From positions 62,001-126,000 of the forward strand of contig JBDXHU010000012.1 of the NCBI GenBank assembly GCA_039989475.1: DNA of 64,000 nucleotides, in the 5' to 3' direction. This document shows, one piece after another, positions 26,537 to 34,467 of this stretch. Within the stretch, counting starts at the first letter, position 1, and each line of letters starts with the position of its first letter. A model generated the notes under the pieces. That model was given only the letters and a program-made list of their open reading frames with translations. It did not search any database and was not told the origin of the DNA. This DNA is from JBDXHU01 sp039989475 (GTDB lineage: Bacteria; Pseudomonadota; Gammaproteobacteria; Pseudomonadales; Halieaceae). The translations under genes were made by a program, and so were the position numbers.

Positions 26537-28273
26537 CTACCCCTGTTGTGATTCCAGCACGGCCGCGTAATCGGCCTTGAGCTGGCGTTTGAATATTTTG
26601 CCCGACGCTATGCGCGGTAACTGTTCGCTGTGAAACCAGATATGCAGCGGAATTTTGAAAGCGGCCAGGTGCTCTTTGAGGTAAGCCCGCAGGGCCGCCG
26701 CTTCCAGTATTGCTCCCGGGTTCAATACGACGGCGGCGCCGACGCTTTCGCCCAGCCGCTGGTCCGGCAGGCCGAAGACTGCTGCCTCCAATACCGCATC
26801 ATGCTGGTATATGGCCGCCTCTACCTCGATGCAGCTGATGTTTTCGCCGCCGCGAATAATAATGTCCTTGATGCGGTCGACGATGTACAGAAATCCTTCC
26901 TCGTCCATGTAGCCAACATCACCACTGTGAAACCAGCCAGCAACAAAAGCCTCTGCGGTGGCCTCGGGCTTGTTCCAGTAGCCGCGCACATTGGCTGGAC
27001 TATGAATGCAAACCTCACCGCGTTCACCCGCTGCAACTTCGCTGCCGGCCTCATTAACGATCCTGAAATCCGTCACGGCAGGCACAGCACGACCGGCGCT
27101 GCCCGGTTTTGCCAGGTAGAACGCGCCACTGTTTACCGTGCCCACGGCATTGGTCTCGGTCAGTCCGTAGCCAATGCCGGCACTGGATCCCTTGAAGCTG
27201 TCGCTAATTTTCTTGACCTGGTCCGGCGGCCGCGCGGCACCGCCGGCATAGATCTCCTTGAGACTGGACAGGTCATAGGGGCTTTCCGCCGCCGCGGCCT
27301 GCAGTTCCGCCGACATCGTCGGCACACCATTGAAGTTGGTGACGCGCTCGGCTTCGATCAGGCGCATGGCCTCCTGCACGTCCCACTTGTACATCAACAC
27401 GATCTTGCGGCCGATAATCAGCGACAGCAGGAACAGGCTGTGACTGCCGGTCGCATGGAACAGCGGTACGGTCATCAGTGCGCAGGGCGAATGCACAAGC
27501 GTCTGCCCCGCCTCTGCCGCGTCCTTGCCGGCAGCCCGGCCCGCCACATTGGTCGCGTTACCCAACAACAGCCAGCTGTATAGGGCGGCAAGAACACTGC
27601 GGTGGGTTTGCACGGCACCCTTGGGATGACCGGTGGAGCCCGAGGTGTACATGATGCAGGCGTCGGCGTCGGGATCCACATCCAGCTCGGGCGCACTGAC
27701 GCCCTCGAAGTCGCCCAGCAATGACATAAAATCAGTCACCGGCAGGGCCAGCCGGGAGAAATCACCCACACCGATTAGCTGCAGTCCCAGGCGGGCGGCA
27801 AACGGCTCCAGGCGCTGGGCTCTTTCCGGATCCACCAGCACCAGCTTTGCCCCACAATCTTCCAGGCCGTACTCCAGTTCTTCACTGGTCCACCAGGAGT
27901 TCATGGGTACCACGATGCCACCGGCCAGACAGGCACCGATGAATCCGAGCATCCATTGTGGGTTGTTGCGCATCGCGATAGCCACACGGTCGCCCTGCGC
28001 GAGGCCATAGCGATCGCGCAGCGCCACCGCAAACTCGGCACCGTGCTGGAAACCACTGGCAAAGGTGTAGCGCTCCTCGCCCATCACCACGAATTCCTTG
28101 TCAGCGTGGCCCTGCATCAGGCGCAGGTAAGCGGCGAGATTGCGTGGCTGCTTAAGGTAGCTGCGATAACTATCGCCGCGGATCTGAACATCTTCCAGGG
28201 CAAAGAGCTGACCTTCAGCGGTCAGGGACGCAACCGCCTGGTCCAGCCGTTCAATTTCTTGCATAGATGACAC
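26537..28273 (-). CDS. AMP-dependent acyl-CoA synthetase/ligase
   Basis: Class I adenylate-forming ligase of 578 residues that activates a carboxylic acid to its CoA thioester. Core motifs in order: MYTSGSTGHPKGAVQTHRS (A3, about residue 208), YGLTETNA (A5), WFHSGDVGYMDEEG (A7), DRIKDIIIRGGENIS (A8) and LPRIASGKIFKRQL with the A10 Lys. It probably supplies the substrate for the acyl-CoA dehydrogenases encoded around it. It shares its first base with the stop of the upstream gene. The acid chain length or ring type cannot be inferred. Confidence 0.94.
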   Translation of the reverse strand: MSSMQEIERLDQAVASLTAEGQLFALEDVQIRGDSYRSYLKQPRNLAAYLRLMQGHADKEFVVMGEERYTFASGFQHGAEFAVALRDRYGLAQGDRVAIAMRNNPQWMLGFIGACLAGGIVVPMNSWWTSEELEYGLEDCGAKLVLVDPERAQRLEPFAARLGLQLIGVGDFSRLALPVTDFMSLLGDFEGVSAPELDVDPDADACIMYTSGSTGHPKGAVQTHRSVLAALYSWLLLGNATNVAGRAAGKDAAEAGQTLVHSPCALMTVPLFHATGSHSLFLLSLIIGRKIVLMYKWDVQEAMRLIEAERVTNFNGVPTMSAELQAAAAESPYDLSSLKEIYAGGAARPPDQVKKISDSFKGSSAGIGYGLTETNAVGTVNSGAFYLAKPGSAGRAVPAVTDFRIVNEAGSEVAAGERGEVCIHSPANVRGYWNKPEATAEAFVAGWFHSGDVGYMDEEGFLYIVDRIKDIIIRGGENISCIEVEAAIYQHDAVLEAAVFGLPDQRLGESVGAAVVLNPGAILEAAALRAYLKEHLAAFKIPLHIWFHSEQLPRIASGKIFKRQLKADYAAVLESQQG

Positions 28274-29412
28274 TAGTAATTATTAAGTTTGGCGAAGCGG
28301 TCCAAATGGTAGTTGTAATCACCAAAGGTTTGCTGCGCAACGCGTGCTCGCTTGATGAAGAATCCAATATCGAATTCATCGGTCATGCCAATACCGCCGT
28401 GCATCTGGATCGCCTCGTTGCTTACCAGTGTAGCTACTTCGCACAGTTTCGCCTTGCAGGCACTGGCCAGCGCTGCCACTTTTTCATCACCAGCGTCGAT
28501 TGCCTGCAGCGCCTTGATGACCACAGAGCGAGCCAGCTCCAGTTGCGCATACATTTCCGCGGCGCGATGCTGCAAACCCTGGAAGGACCCAATCACCACA
28601 CCGAACTGCTTGCGCTCCTTGAGGTACTCAAGCGTGCGACCATAAGCCTCGATACAGAGGCCCAGTAATTCAGCGGACAGGCCGACATTGGCAATATCCA
28701 GCACACCCTGCAGGCCGGCATAAGCCTCGCCCACGACACCCAGAGCGTCGTCTGCGCTCACGGCAACATTTTCGAATGAGACATTACCGCTGTTGCGGCT
28801 GTCCAGCATGATGACACGCTCGGCGCTGATACCCGTTGCGGCAGCATCAACGACAAACAGGCTCAAGCCTTCATCTTCTCCGGCCTCACCAGCAGTACGG
28901 GCCAGCACAATGAACTTGTCGGCCGTGTGGGCGTCCTGTACCAATACCTTGCGCCCGTTCAGCACGAAGCCATCAGCAGTCGCCTCTGCCTGCATCGCCG
29001 TTTTATGAGGGCCATGGTGCGGCCCTTCCTGCAGGGCCAGTGCCATGGTCAGTTCGCCGGAAGCCAGCGCCGGCAGCAGTGCCTCCTTCTGGGCCTGATT
29101 ACCAAGCCTGGCGATAGCGGTGGCGCACACCAGCACAGAAGCCTGTAGCGGCGATACGCTGAGATTGCGACCCATTTCCTCCAGCACGATACCGAGGCCA
29201 GTATAGCCATAGCCAAGCCCGCCAAACTCCTCGGGGATAGCAATGCCCGCCCATCCCATATCCGACATCTCCTGCCAGAGGGCCCGGCTGTAGCCGGTCT
29301 CATCCTGTTCATCGCGCAAGCGCCGCAGCTCGGCAAGCGATGCCTTCTCTGCCAGAAAACCTGCGGCGGCGTCCTTGAGCATCAACTGCTCTTCATTCAA
29401 TACAAGTGCCAT
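28273..29412 (-). CDS. Acyl-CoA dehydrogenase, subunit lacking the C-terminal catalytic motif
   Basis: A 379-residue acyl-CoA dehydrogenase. The FAD-contacting region RKQFGVVIGSFQGLQH is present, but the C-terminus reads HGGIGMTDEFDIGFFIKRAR and ends RFAKLNNY, without the usual EGT/EGGTSEIQ segment. Its neighbour upstream has that segment but lacks the RxxFG motif. This complementary loss is known from heterotetrameric dehydrogenases of steroid side-chain degradation in actinobacteria (ChsE1-ChsE2 type). I infer that the two form one enzyme. Confidence 0.88.
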   Translation of the reverse strand: MALVLNEEQLMLKDAAAGFLAEKASLAELRRLRDEQDETGYSRALWQEMSDMGWAGIAIPEEFGGLGYGYTGLGIVLEEMGRNLSVSPLQASVLVCATAIARLGNQAQKEALLPALASGELTMALALQEGPHHGPHKTAMQAEATADGFVLNGRKVLVQDAHTADKFIVLARTAGEAGEDEGLSLFVVDAAATGISAERVIMLDSRNSGNVSFENVAVSADDALGVVGEAYAGLQGVLDIANVGLSAELLGLCIEAYGRTLEYLKERKQFGVVIGSFQGLQHRAAEMYAQLELARSVVIKALQAIDAGDEKVAALASACKAKLCEVATLVSNEAIQMHGGIGMTDEFDIGFFIKRARVAQQTFGDYNYHLDRFAKLNNY

Positions 29413-29422
29413 TATTCAATCC

Positions 29423-30604
29423 TCAGCTGGGCAGGCCCAGTACGCGCTTGGCGATAATGTTTAGTTGAATCTCGGATGTTCCGCCTTCTATGGAGTTGGC
29501 CTTGGTTCGCAACCAGGCCTTGGGGATCTCACCATCGTGATAGGCCTCCCCTTCCCAGGCCAGGGCCTGCTCCCCGTAGACTGACATCATCAGTTCGTAG
29601 CGGCGCTTGTTAAGCTCGGTACCGTAGTACTTGAAAATTGACGAGGCGGCACCGAGGCCCTGTCCCGCCTTTGATTCATCGCGAACCCGCTCCATGGTCG
29701 CACCGAAAGTGAGCGTATCCAGTTCGAGCTGGGCGATCTTCTGGCGCAAAACAGTGTCGTCCAGGCGACCACTGGCGTCCTGCCCGATTTGCTCAACCGC
29801 CACCTGGCCCAGAGTTCGTTTGGAGGAGGCGTGTCCAAAGCCGGAAATCATCTCCCGCTCGTGGGTCAGCAGGTACTTGGCAATCTCCCAGCCCTTGCCC
29901 TCCTCACCCATCAGGTTGCCCTTGGGCACCTGCACATTGTCGAAGAATGTTTCACAGAAAGGGGAGGAGCCGGATATCAGCCGGATTGGCCGGGTGGTAA
30001 CACCCTCCGAGGCCATATCGAACAGCAGGAAGGAAATACCCTCATGCTTGGTACCGCTGTTGTCGGTGCGGGTCAGGCAGAATATCCAGTCCGCCTTGTC
30101 AGCGTAGGAGGTCCAGACCTTTTGGCCGCTGACCAGGTAGTGATCGCCCTGGTCTTCCGCCCTGGTCTGCAGGCTGGCGAGATCGGAACCTGCACCGGGC
30201 TCGCTGTAGCCCTGGCACCAGCGAATCTCACCGCGCACGATCTTCGGAATATGTTCCTGCTTTTGCTCTTCATTACCGTATAACAGCAGGGCCGGGCCCA
30301 ACATGGAGATGCCGAAACTCTGCAGGGGTTCGCGGGCACCGATGCGGCGCATCTCCTCCCGCAGTATTTTCGCCTCTTCTTTACTGAGGCCGCCGCCACC
30401 GTATTCGGCCGGCCACTGAGGCGTGGTCCAGCCCTTTTCACCCATACGATCGGACCAGACTTTCTGGTCCGGATGCTTCATCTCCGGATTGCGGCCTCCC
30501 CAGTAAGAATCCGCATCCTCGGTCATCGGCGTACGCATGGAATCCGGGCAATTCGCCTCCAGCCAGTCGCGCGTTTCCTGCCTAAATTGCTCGATTTCAC
30601 TCAT
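29423..30604 (-). CDS. Acyl-CoA dehydrogenase, subunit with the GGTSEIQ tail
   Basis: A 393-residue acyl-CoA dehydrogenase, first gene of its operon. It has CQGYSEPGAGSDLASLQTRA, VSGQKVWTSYADKADWIF and the C-terminal SIEGGTSEIQLNIIAKRVLG. The segment that normally carries RxxFG reads KRTLGQVAVEQIGQ instead, so its own FAD contact is altered; the next gene supplies that motif. The start MSEIEQFRQETRDWL at 30604 has GGAGG eight bases upstream, although the frame is open far beyond it. It lies directly downstream of the palindrome-overlapped promoter. Confidence 0.92.
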   Translation of the reverse strand: MSEIEQFRQETRDWLEANCPDSMRTPMTEDADSYWGGRNPEMKHPDQKVWSDRMGEKGWTTPQWPAEYGGGGLSKEEAKILREEMRRIGAREPLQSFGISMLGPALLLYGNEEQKQEHIPKIVRGEIRWCQGYSEPGAGSDLASLQTRAEDQGDHYLVSGQKVWTSYADKADWIFCLTRTDNSGTKHEGISFLLFDMASEGVTTRPIRLISGSSPFCETFFDNVQVPKGNLMGEEGKGWEIAKYLLTHEREMISGFGHASSKRTLGQVAVEQIGQDASGRLDDTVLRQKIAQLELDTLTFGATMERVRDESKAGQGLGAASSIFKYYGTELNKRRYELMMSVYGEQALAWEGEAYHDGEIPKAWLRTKANSIEGGTSEIQLNIIAKRVLGLPS

Positions 30605-30632
30605 CGCCAGGTCCTCCAAAAAACGGGTTTTG

Positions 30633-30647
30633 AACATACAGTATGTT
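30633..30647. promoter_or_regulatory. 15-bp palindromic operator AACATACAGTATGTT (copy 2)
   Basis: Identical to the element at 25158-25172. It overlaps the -10 box of the promoter of the acyl-CoA dehydrogenase/ligase operon. A degenerate second element (ACATAC, two bases, GTAT) follows at about 30653-30664, over the -35 box. The divergent 2OG oxygenase gene starts 124 bases away and could share the control. Confidence 0.75.
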
Positions 30648-30661
30648 TTGCTTACATACAA
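30633..30661 (-). promoter_or_regulatory. Predicted promoter of the acyl-CoA dehydrogenase/ligase operon
   Basis: TTGTAT (30661-30656), 17 bases, TATGTT (30638-30633) on the minus strand, 29 bases ahead of the first start codon. The spacing, -10 box and operator position match those of the maoC promoter. Confidence 0.6.
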
Positions 30662-30710
30662 GTATCCCGCCATTTCCCAACAGTGCTGGTATGATAGCCG
30701 GCGCAATAAC

Positions 30711-30739
30711 CGGATAATTCCCGGCACAGGGAAATTCCG
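30711..30739 (+). other. Imperfect stem-loop upstream of the 2OG oxygenase gene
   Basis: CGG and AATTCCC (30711-30722) can pair with GGGAAATT and CCG (30729-30739), with small bulges and a 6-base loop. There is no T tract. It lies 32 bases before the ATG, downstream of a possible TATGAT -10 box near 30690, so it may be in the mRNA leader. Its role is unknown. Confidence 0.3.
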
Positions 30740-30770
30740 CAACAAGTAGCAAAATCGCAGGCTGAGCAGA

Positions 30771-31535
30771 ATGAGTACTGAACCAGGGCCCCGCTTTATT
30801 AATACAAGCGTTCTCGACGCCATCACTACGGCTGAGTTCCAGCAGCGCGACCCCTTTCCCTGGGTCAATCCCCAGTATTTTGTGGTCCCGGCTCGCTGGC
30901 AGGAGTTGCTGGATAGCATGCCGGATATATCCAGCTTCCGGGCGTTTTTTGGCAAGCAGCGCAAGCACGGCCAGGGCAGCCATGATCGCTACGTTCTCGA
31001 CTACGAAGACGGCATGGAACTGGACCCGGGCTGGACGGAATTTATCGATGAACTGCGCGGCCCCGCCTACCGCCGCTTTGTCTGCCGCCTGCTGGGCGTC
31101 AAGGACGTGCGCTTTCGCTTTCACTGGCACTTCACCCCCAACGGCGGAGAGGTGACGCCGCACTGCGACTCCAAGGGTAAAATCGGTTCACAGATCTTTT
31201 ACCTGAATACAGAGCAGGACTGGAACCGTGATTGGGGTGGCGAGACAGTAGTGCTGGATGATGGCGGTCGCATAGATGCGGACAATGCTCCGGGGTTTGA
31301 GGACTTTGATGCGGAATACCCGGCCGAGACTGCCGATAACCGCAGTCTGCTGTTTGGTCGGCGCGGCAATTCCTGGCACGGTGTGCGGCGCATAAATTGC
31401 CCGGACGGCCATTTTCGCAAGGTATTTATAGTAGTATTCGAAGAACACCGACCGCTGAAAATGGCGGGCAAGAAACTGCGACGCCTGCTCACTGGTCAGG
31501 CACCGGTCACCCACAAAGAAAGCCTGATGTACTGA
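30771..31535 (+). CDS. 2-oxoglutarate/Fe(II)-dependent oxygenase-like protein
   Basis: A 254-residue protein with the pattern of a 2OG-Fe(II) dioxygenase double-stranded beta helix. The candidate metal ligands are H131 and D133 in VTPHCDSKGK and H203 in NSWHGV, with R216 in FRKVFIVVF as the 2-oxoglutarate anchor. The strand between them (SQIFYLNTEQDW...WGGETVVLDD) is typical of the prolyl-hydroxylase-like branch. The substrate is unknown; a lipid, sugar or protein residue are all possible. It is followed after 15 bases by a sulfotransferase and is divergent from the palindrome-controlled operon. Confidence 0.75.
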   Translation: MSTEPGPRFINTSVLDAITTAEFQQRDPFPWVNPQYFVVPARWQELLDSMPDISSFRAFFGKQRKHGQGSHDRYVLDYEDGMELDPGWTEFIDELRGPAYRRFVCRLLGVKDVRFRFHWHFTPNGGEVTPHCDSKGKIGSQIFYLNTEQDWNRDWGGETVVLDDGGRIDADNAPGFEDFDAEYPAETADNRSLLFGRRGNSWHGVRRINCPDGHFRKVFIVVFEEHRPLKMAGKKLRRLLTGQAPVTHKESLMY

Positions 31536-31550
31536 GCTATCGGGAACCCT

Positions 31551-32507
31551 GTGACAATGGATACCAGAGACAAACCACCGCTGCTGATTCTCGGCGCCCC
31601 ACCCAGGGGCGGCAACCACCTACTGCGTGGCTTGCTGGACAACCATCCACAGCTCTTGCTGCCGCCCGACGAGGACTACTTTGTGCGGCACCTGTCGCGC
31701 AGCGTACTGACACGCTGGCGCGGCATGCTGTGCTCTAGCAGCGGAGCTCCGGGCTTCTACCGTCAGTTACAGAAGGAAGGACACCTGGAGCGAATCAACG
31801 CCGGCCACGGTACCGAGGTGTTTGGCTCAGAAAACTCACTGGACCTGGAAGCCTATTACGGCTATATCCGCACCCATCATGAGCGCGGCAACCTGGACAG
31901 CCTGGTACGCAATCACATTGAAGCCCTGGCCCTGGCCCTGGGCAAGCGGCATGGCGACAAACGCCTGCGGGTGTTTTTCTGTGCCCTGCAACCGAGCAAT
32001 ACCGATCTCACAGAAGTCGGACGGCTATTGAGCCATAGTTACTCGGTGCGCGGCATTTTCCTGGTTCGCGATCCGCGCGCTCACCTCAGCTCCAAGCTGG
32101 TACGCAATCCCACTCTCAACCTGAGGCGTTTTTGCCAACGCCAGAATCGCTATTGGCGGGAAACTGAATGGTTTGAGCAACACTGTGGGCCGCTACTGCG
32201 GCTCAGGTTCGAAGACCTGGTCACGGACACGGAGGCACGCATGCGCGCGGTGTGTGATTTTGCCAGTATCGAATACACAGACAAGGTGCTGGAGTACACG
32301 CAGGGCGGACAACCCAGTATCAGCAACTCATCCTTTGGCGGCAGCAGCGGCATTGATCGCAGCGCCCTTACCCGCTATCGCAATACACTGCCAGCGAGCA
32401 CCATCGCCTACCTGGAGCAACACTGCCAGCCCCAGTTATTCTGGCAGGGACCCATCACCCGGCAGCCCGCGGATGCAGGCGCACCGGTAACGCCGTATAA
32501 CCCTTGA
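31551..32507 (+). CDS. Sulfotransferase family protein
   Basis: A protein of about 318 residues with PAPS-dependent sulfotransferase features. The 5'-phosphosulfate loop is at residues 15-33 (GAPPRGGNHLLRGLLDNHP), and the 3'-phosphate motif is FLVRDPRAHLSSK (170-182). A GTG at 31551 and an ATG two codons later (31557) are both possible; GGGAA lies just upstream of the GTG. There is no signal peptide, so it is probably cytoplasmic. With the adjacent 2OG oxygenase it could hydroxylate and then sulfate one target, but that is inference. Its end overlaps the tail of the convergent P450 gene by 53 bases. Confidence 0.8.
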   Translation: MTMDTRDKPPLLILGAPPRGGNHLLRGLLDNHPQLLLPPDEDYFVRHLSRSVLTRWRGMLCSSSGAPGFYRQLQKEGHLERINAGHGTEVFGSENSLDLEAYYGYIRTHHERGNLDSLVRNHIEALALALGKRHGDKRLRVFFCALQPSNTDLTEVGRLLSHSYSVRGIFLVRDPRAHLSSKLVRNPTLNLRRFCQRQNRYWRETEWFEQHCGPLLRLRFEDLVTDTEARMRAVCDFASIEYTDKVLEYTQGGQPSISNSSFGGSSGIDRSALTRYRNTLPASTIAYLEQHCQPQLFWQGPITRQPADAGAPVTPYNP

Positions 32508-33708
32508 CGAACACCGAGAGCGTGCGCTCCGGCTCAGCCATAAGCTCAACTTTTTCAAAGCGCGCCAGTATTTCCTCCCACAAAATCCGCAGCTGCAGTT
32601 CCGCCAGGTGGCTGCCCATGCAGCGATGGATTCCGTAACCAAAGGAAAGATGCTTGCGTACGTTGGGGCGATCAATAATAAACTGGTCGGGGTTCTCAAA
32701 TACCGAATCATCGCGATTACCAGATAAATACCACATAACCACCTTATCGCCGGCTTTAATCTGCTTGCCCCCCAATTCAGTATCCTGCTTGGCGACGCGT
32801 CGCATATGCGCCAATGGCGTCTGCCAGCGAATAGTCTCAGACACCATCGAAGGAATGAGCTTGTGATTGGCTCGCAGTTTGTCGTATTCCCCAGGGAACT
32901 GGTTGAGTGCCAGTACGCTGCCCGTCATGGAATTACGGGTGGTGTCATTGCCACCAACAATCAATAACAGCAGGTTGCCCAGGTATTCAAGCGGCCCCAT
33001 ATCCCGGGTGGCCTCTCCGTGCGCCAGCATGGAGACCATGTCATGGCCGGGCTCGGCGTTGACCCGCTGGTTCCAGAGCCCGGTGAAATACTCCAGGCAC
33101 TCCATTAACTCGGCCCGGCGTTCCTCTTCGCTGTCCACGATACCGGCGCCCGGCAGCGCCGTTGCCACGTCCGACCAGCGCGTGAGCCTGGCGCGATCCT
33201 CGTAGGGAAAATCGAACAGCGTCGCCAGCATGCGGGTGGTCAACTCGATGGAGACCTCGTCTACCCAGTTGAATGTCTCACCCAGCGGCAAGCCGTCCAG
33301 TACTTCCTGGGTGCGGCTGCGAATAAGCTCGGCAAAATTGGGCAGGTTGCGCGACCCCACCACAGGATTAACCTCACCACGCTGCTGGCTGTGGCGCGGC
33401 TCGTCCATGGCGATGAACATGGGCAAGGTAAAGTCGTCCGGCTGGTCGCGAATCGTGATATTGGGTTCGGAGGAGAAGATTTCATGGGAGGTATCGACCT
33501 GCATGATGTCCTCGTAGCGCGTCACTGACCAGTAGGGCCCAAACTCGTTGGAAGCGCAGAAATGCACGGGGTCTTCCTTGCGCAATCGCTCAAACCAGGC
33601 CCATTGGGCATCCGCCGCAAATAGCTCCGGCTGCGCGACATCCATATCCTCCAGGTCAATAGACCAGGGGTCTTGCAGCGTTGTGGCATCGCTGGCTGGA
33701 ACGGTCAT
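32455..33708 (-). CDS. Cytochrome P450, CYP153-like
   Basis: Bacterial class I P450 of 417 residues. The heme Cys is C363 in LSFGYGIHRCMGSHL. The I-helix reads LIVGGNDTTRNSMTG, and ETIRWQTPLAHMRR carries the K-helix ExxR. Together with MFIAMDEPRHSQQR and IELTTRMLATLFDFP, these match the CYP153 group, which hydroxylates terminal carbons of alkanes, fatty acids and some cyclic terpenes. No ferredoxin or ferredoxin reductase gene is next to it, so electrons must come from elsewhere. The product alcohol could feed the dehydrogenases and acyl-CoA ligase of the nearby operons. Confidence 0.9.
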   Translation of the reverse strand: MTVPASDATTLQDPWSIDLEDMDVAQPELFAADAQWAWFERLRKEDPVHFCASNEFGPYWSVTRYEDIMQVDTSHEIFSSEPNITIRDQPDDFTLPMFIAMDEPRHSQQRGEVNPVVGSRNLPNFAELIRSRTQEVLDGLPLGETFNWVDEVSIELTTRMLATLFDFPYEDRARLTRWSDVATALPGAGIVDSEEERRAELMECLEYFTGLWNQRVNAEPGHDMVSMLAHGEATRDMGPLEYLGNLLLLIVGGNDTTRNSMTGSVLALNQFPGEYDKLRANHKLIPSMVSETIRWQTPLAHMRRVAKQDTELGGKQIKAGDKVVMWYLSGNRDDSVFENPDQFIIDRPNVRKHLSFGYGIHRCMGSHLAELQLRILWEEILARFEKVELMAEPERTLSVFVKGYTALPVRLHPRAAG

Positions 33709-33788
33709 ATCTGTATCCTCCGGTGTTGACGCTGCTAACTATAGCCCGACTGCGCAATCATTGCCCAGTGGCCCATCCCAATGGCCCA

Positions 33789-34436
33789 TCAATGCTGCGC
33801 GCGGTAAGCATCGAGTTGCTCAATGACTTCTTCTATTTGCGACTGGCTGAGTATTTCGGGCTCGCCAACCGCGCTGGCGCGCAAATAGATGTCGGCGCAA
33901 AACTCGACCTGTTCAGCCAGGGACCAGGCCCAGGCCAGGTCGGGGCCGGCGGCGAGTACGCCGTGGTTTTGCAACAAACAGGCATGGCCGGCGCCCATGG
34001 CCGCCACCGCTGCCTGCGCCAACGCGGCCGTACCGTAGGTATGGTAAGGCGCCAGCGGAATAGTGCCGCCGCCAGACAGGGCGATCATATAATGTACTGC
34101 CGGTAGTTCCTGGCCCAGTACCGCCAGCGTCGTGGCCGCAGGCGAGTGGGTGTGCACAATGGCGCCAATATCAGCCCGCTGGGCATAGCAGCCCAAATGC
34201 ATGGCCCACTCAGAGCTGGGTCGGCGCTCGCCGTCCACCACCTCTCCCTGCAGGTTCAGCAACACCACATCAGCTGCTTCCATGCTGCCGTAGTCCATAG
34301 CACCGGGGCTGATGGCAATCAGCGACTCTTCCTGATCAATAGCACTGATATTCCCGGTGGTGCCAATACTCAAATCGCTTTGCGCCAGGCGGCGACAGTA
34401 GTTGACCACCTGGGCGCGCAATTCCGCCAATTTCAT
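33789..34436 (-). CDS. Class II aldolase/adducin family protein
   Basis: Zinc-dependent aldolase-like protein of 215 residues, FucA/AraD fold. The substrate loop is at SIGTTGNISA (about residues 23-32) and SPGAMDYGSM. The zinc His pair is in IVHTHSPAATTLA (about 93-105), and a third His is in LLQNHGVLAAG. Members cleave sugar phosphates or act as epimerases; which applies here is unclear. The ATG has GAGGAG upstream. It lies between the P450 and the ybhGFSR locus on the same strand, with 80 bases to the P450 start. Confidence 0.88.
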   Translation of the reverse strand: MKLAELRAQVVNYCRRLAQSDLSIGTTGNISAIDQEESLIAISPGAMDYGSMEAADVVLLNLQGEVVDGERRPSSEWAMHLGCYAQRADIGAIVHTHSPAATTLAVLGQELPAVHYMIALSGGGTIPLAPYHTYGTAALAQAAVAAMGAGHACLLQNHGVLAAGPDLAWAWSLAEQVEFCADIYLRASAVGEPEILSQSQIEEVIEQLDAYRAQH

Positions 34437-34467
34437 ACTTCACTCCTCGCCTCCCGTTCGCCCGAGA

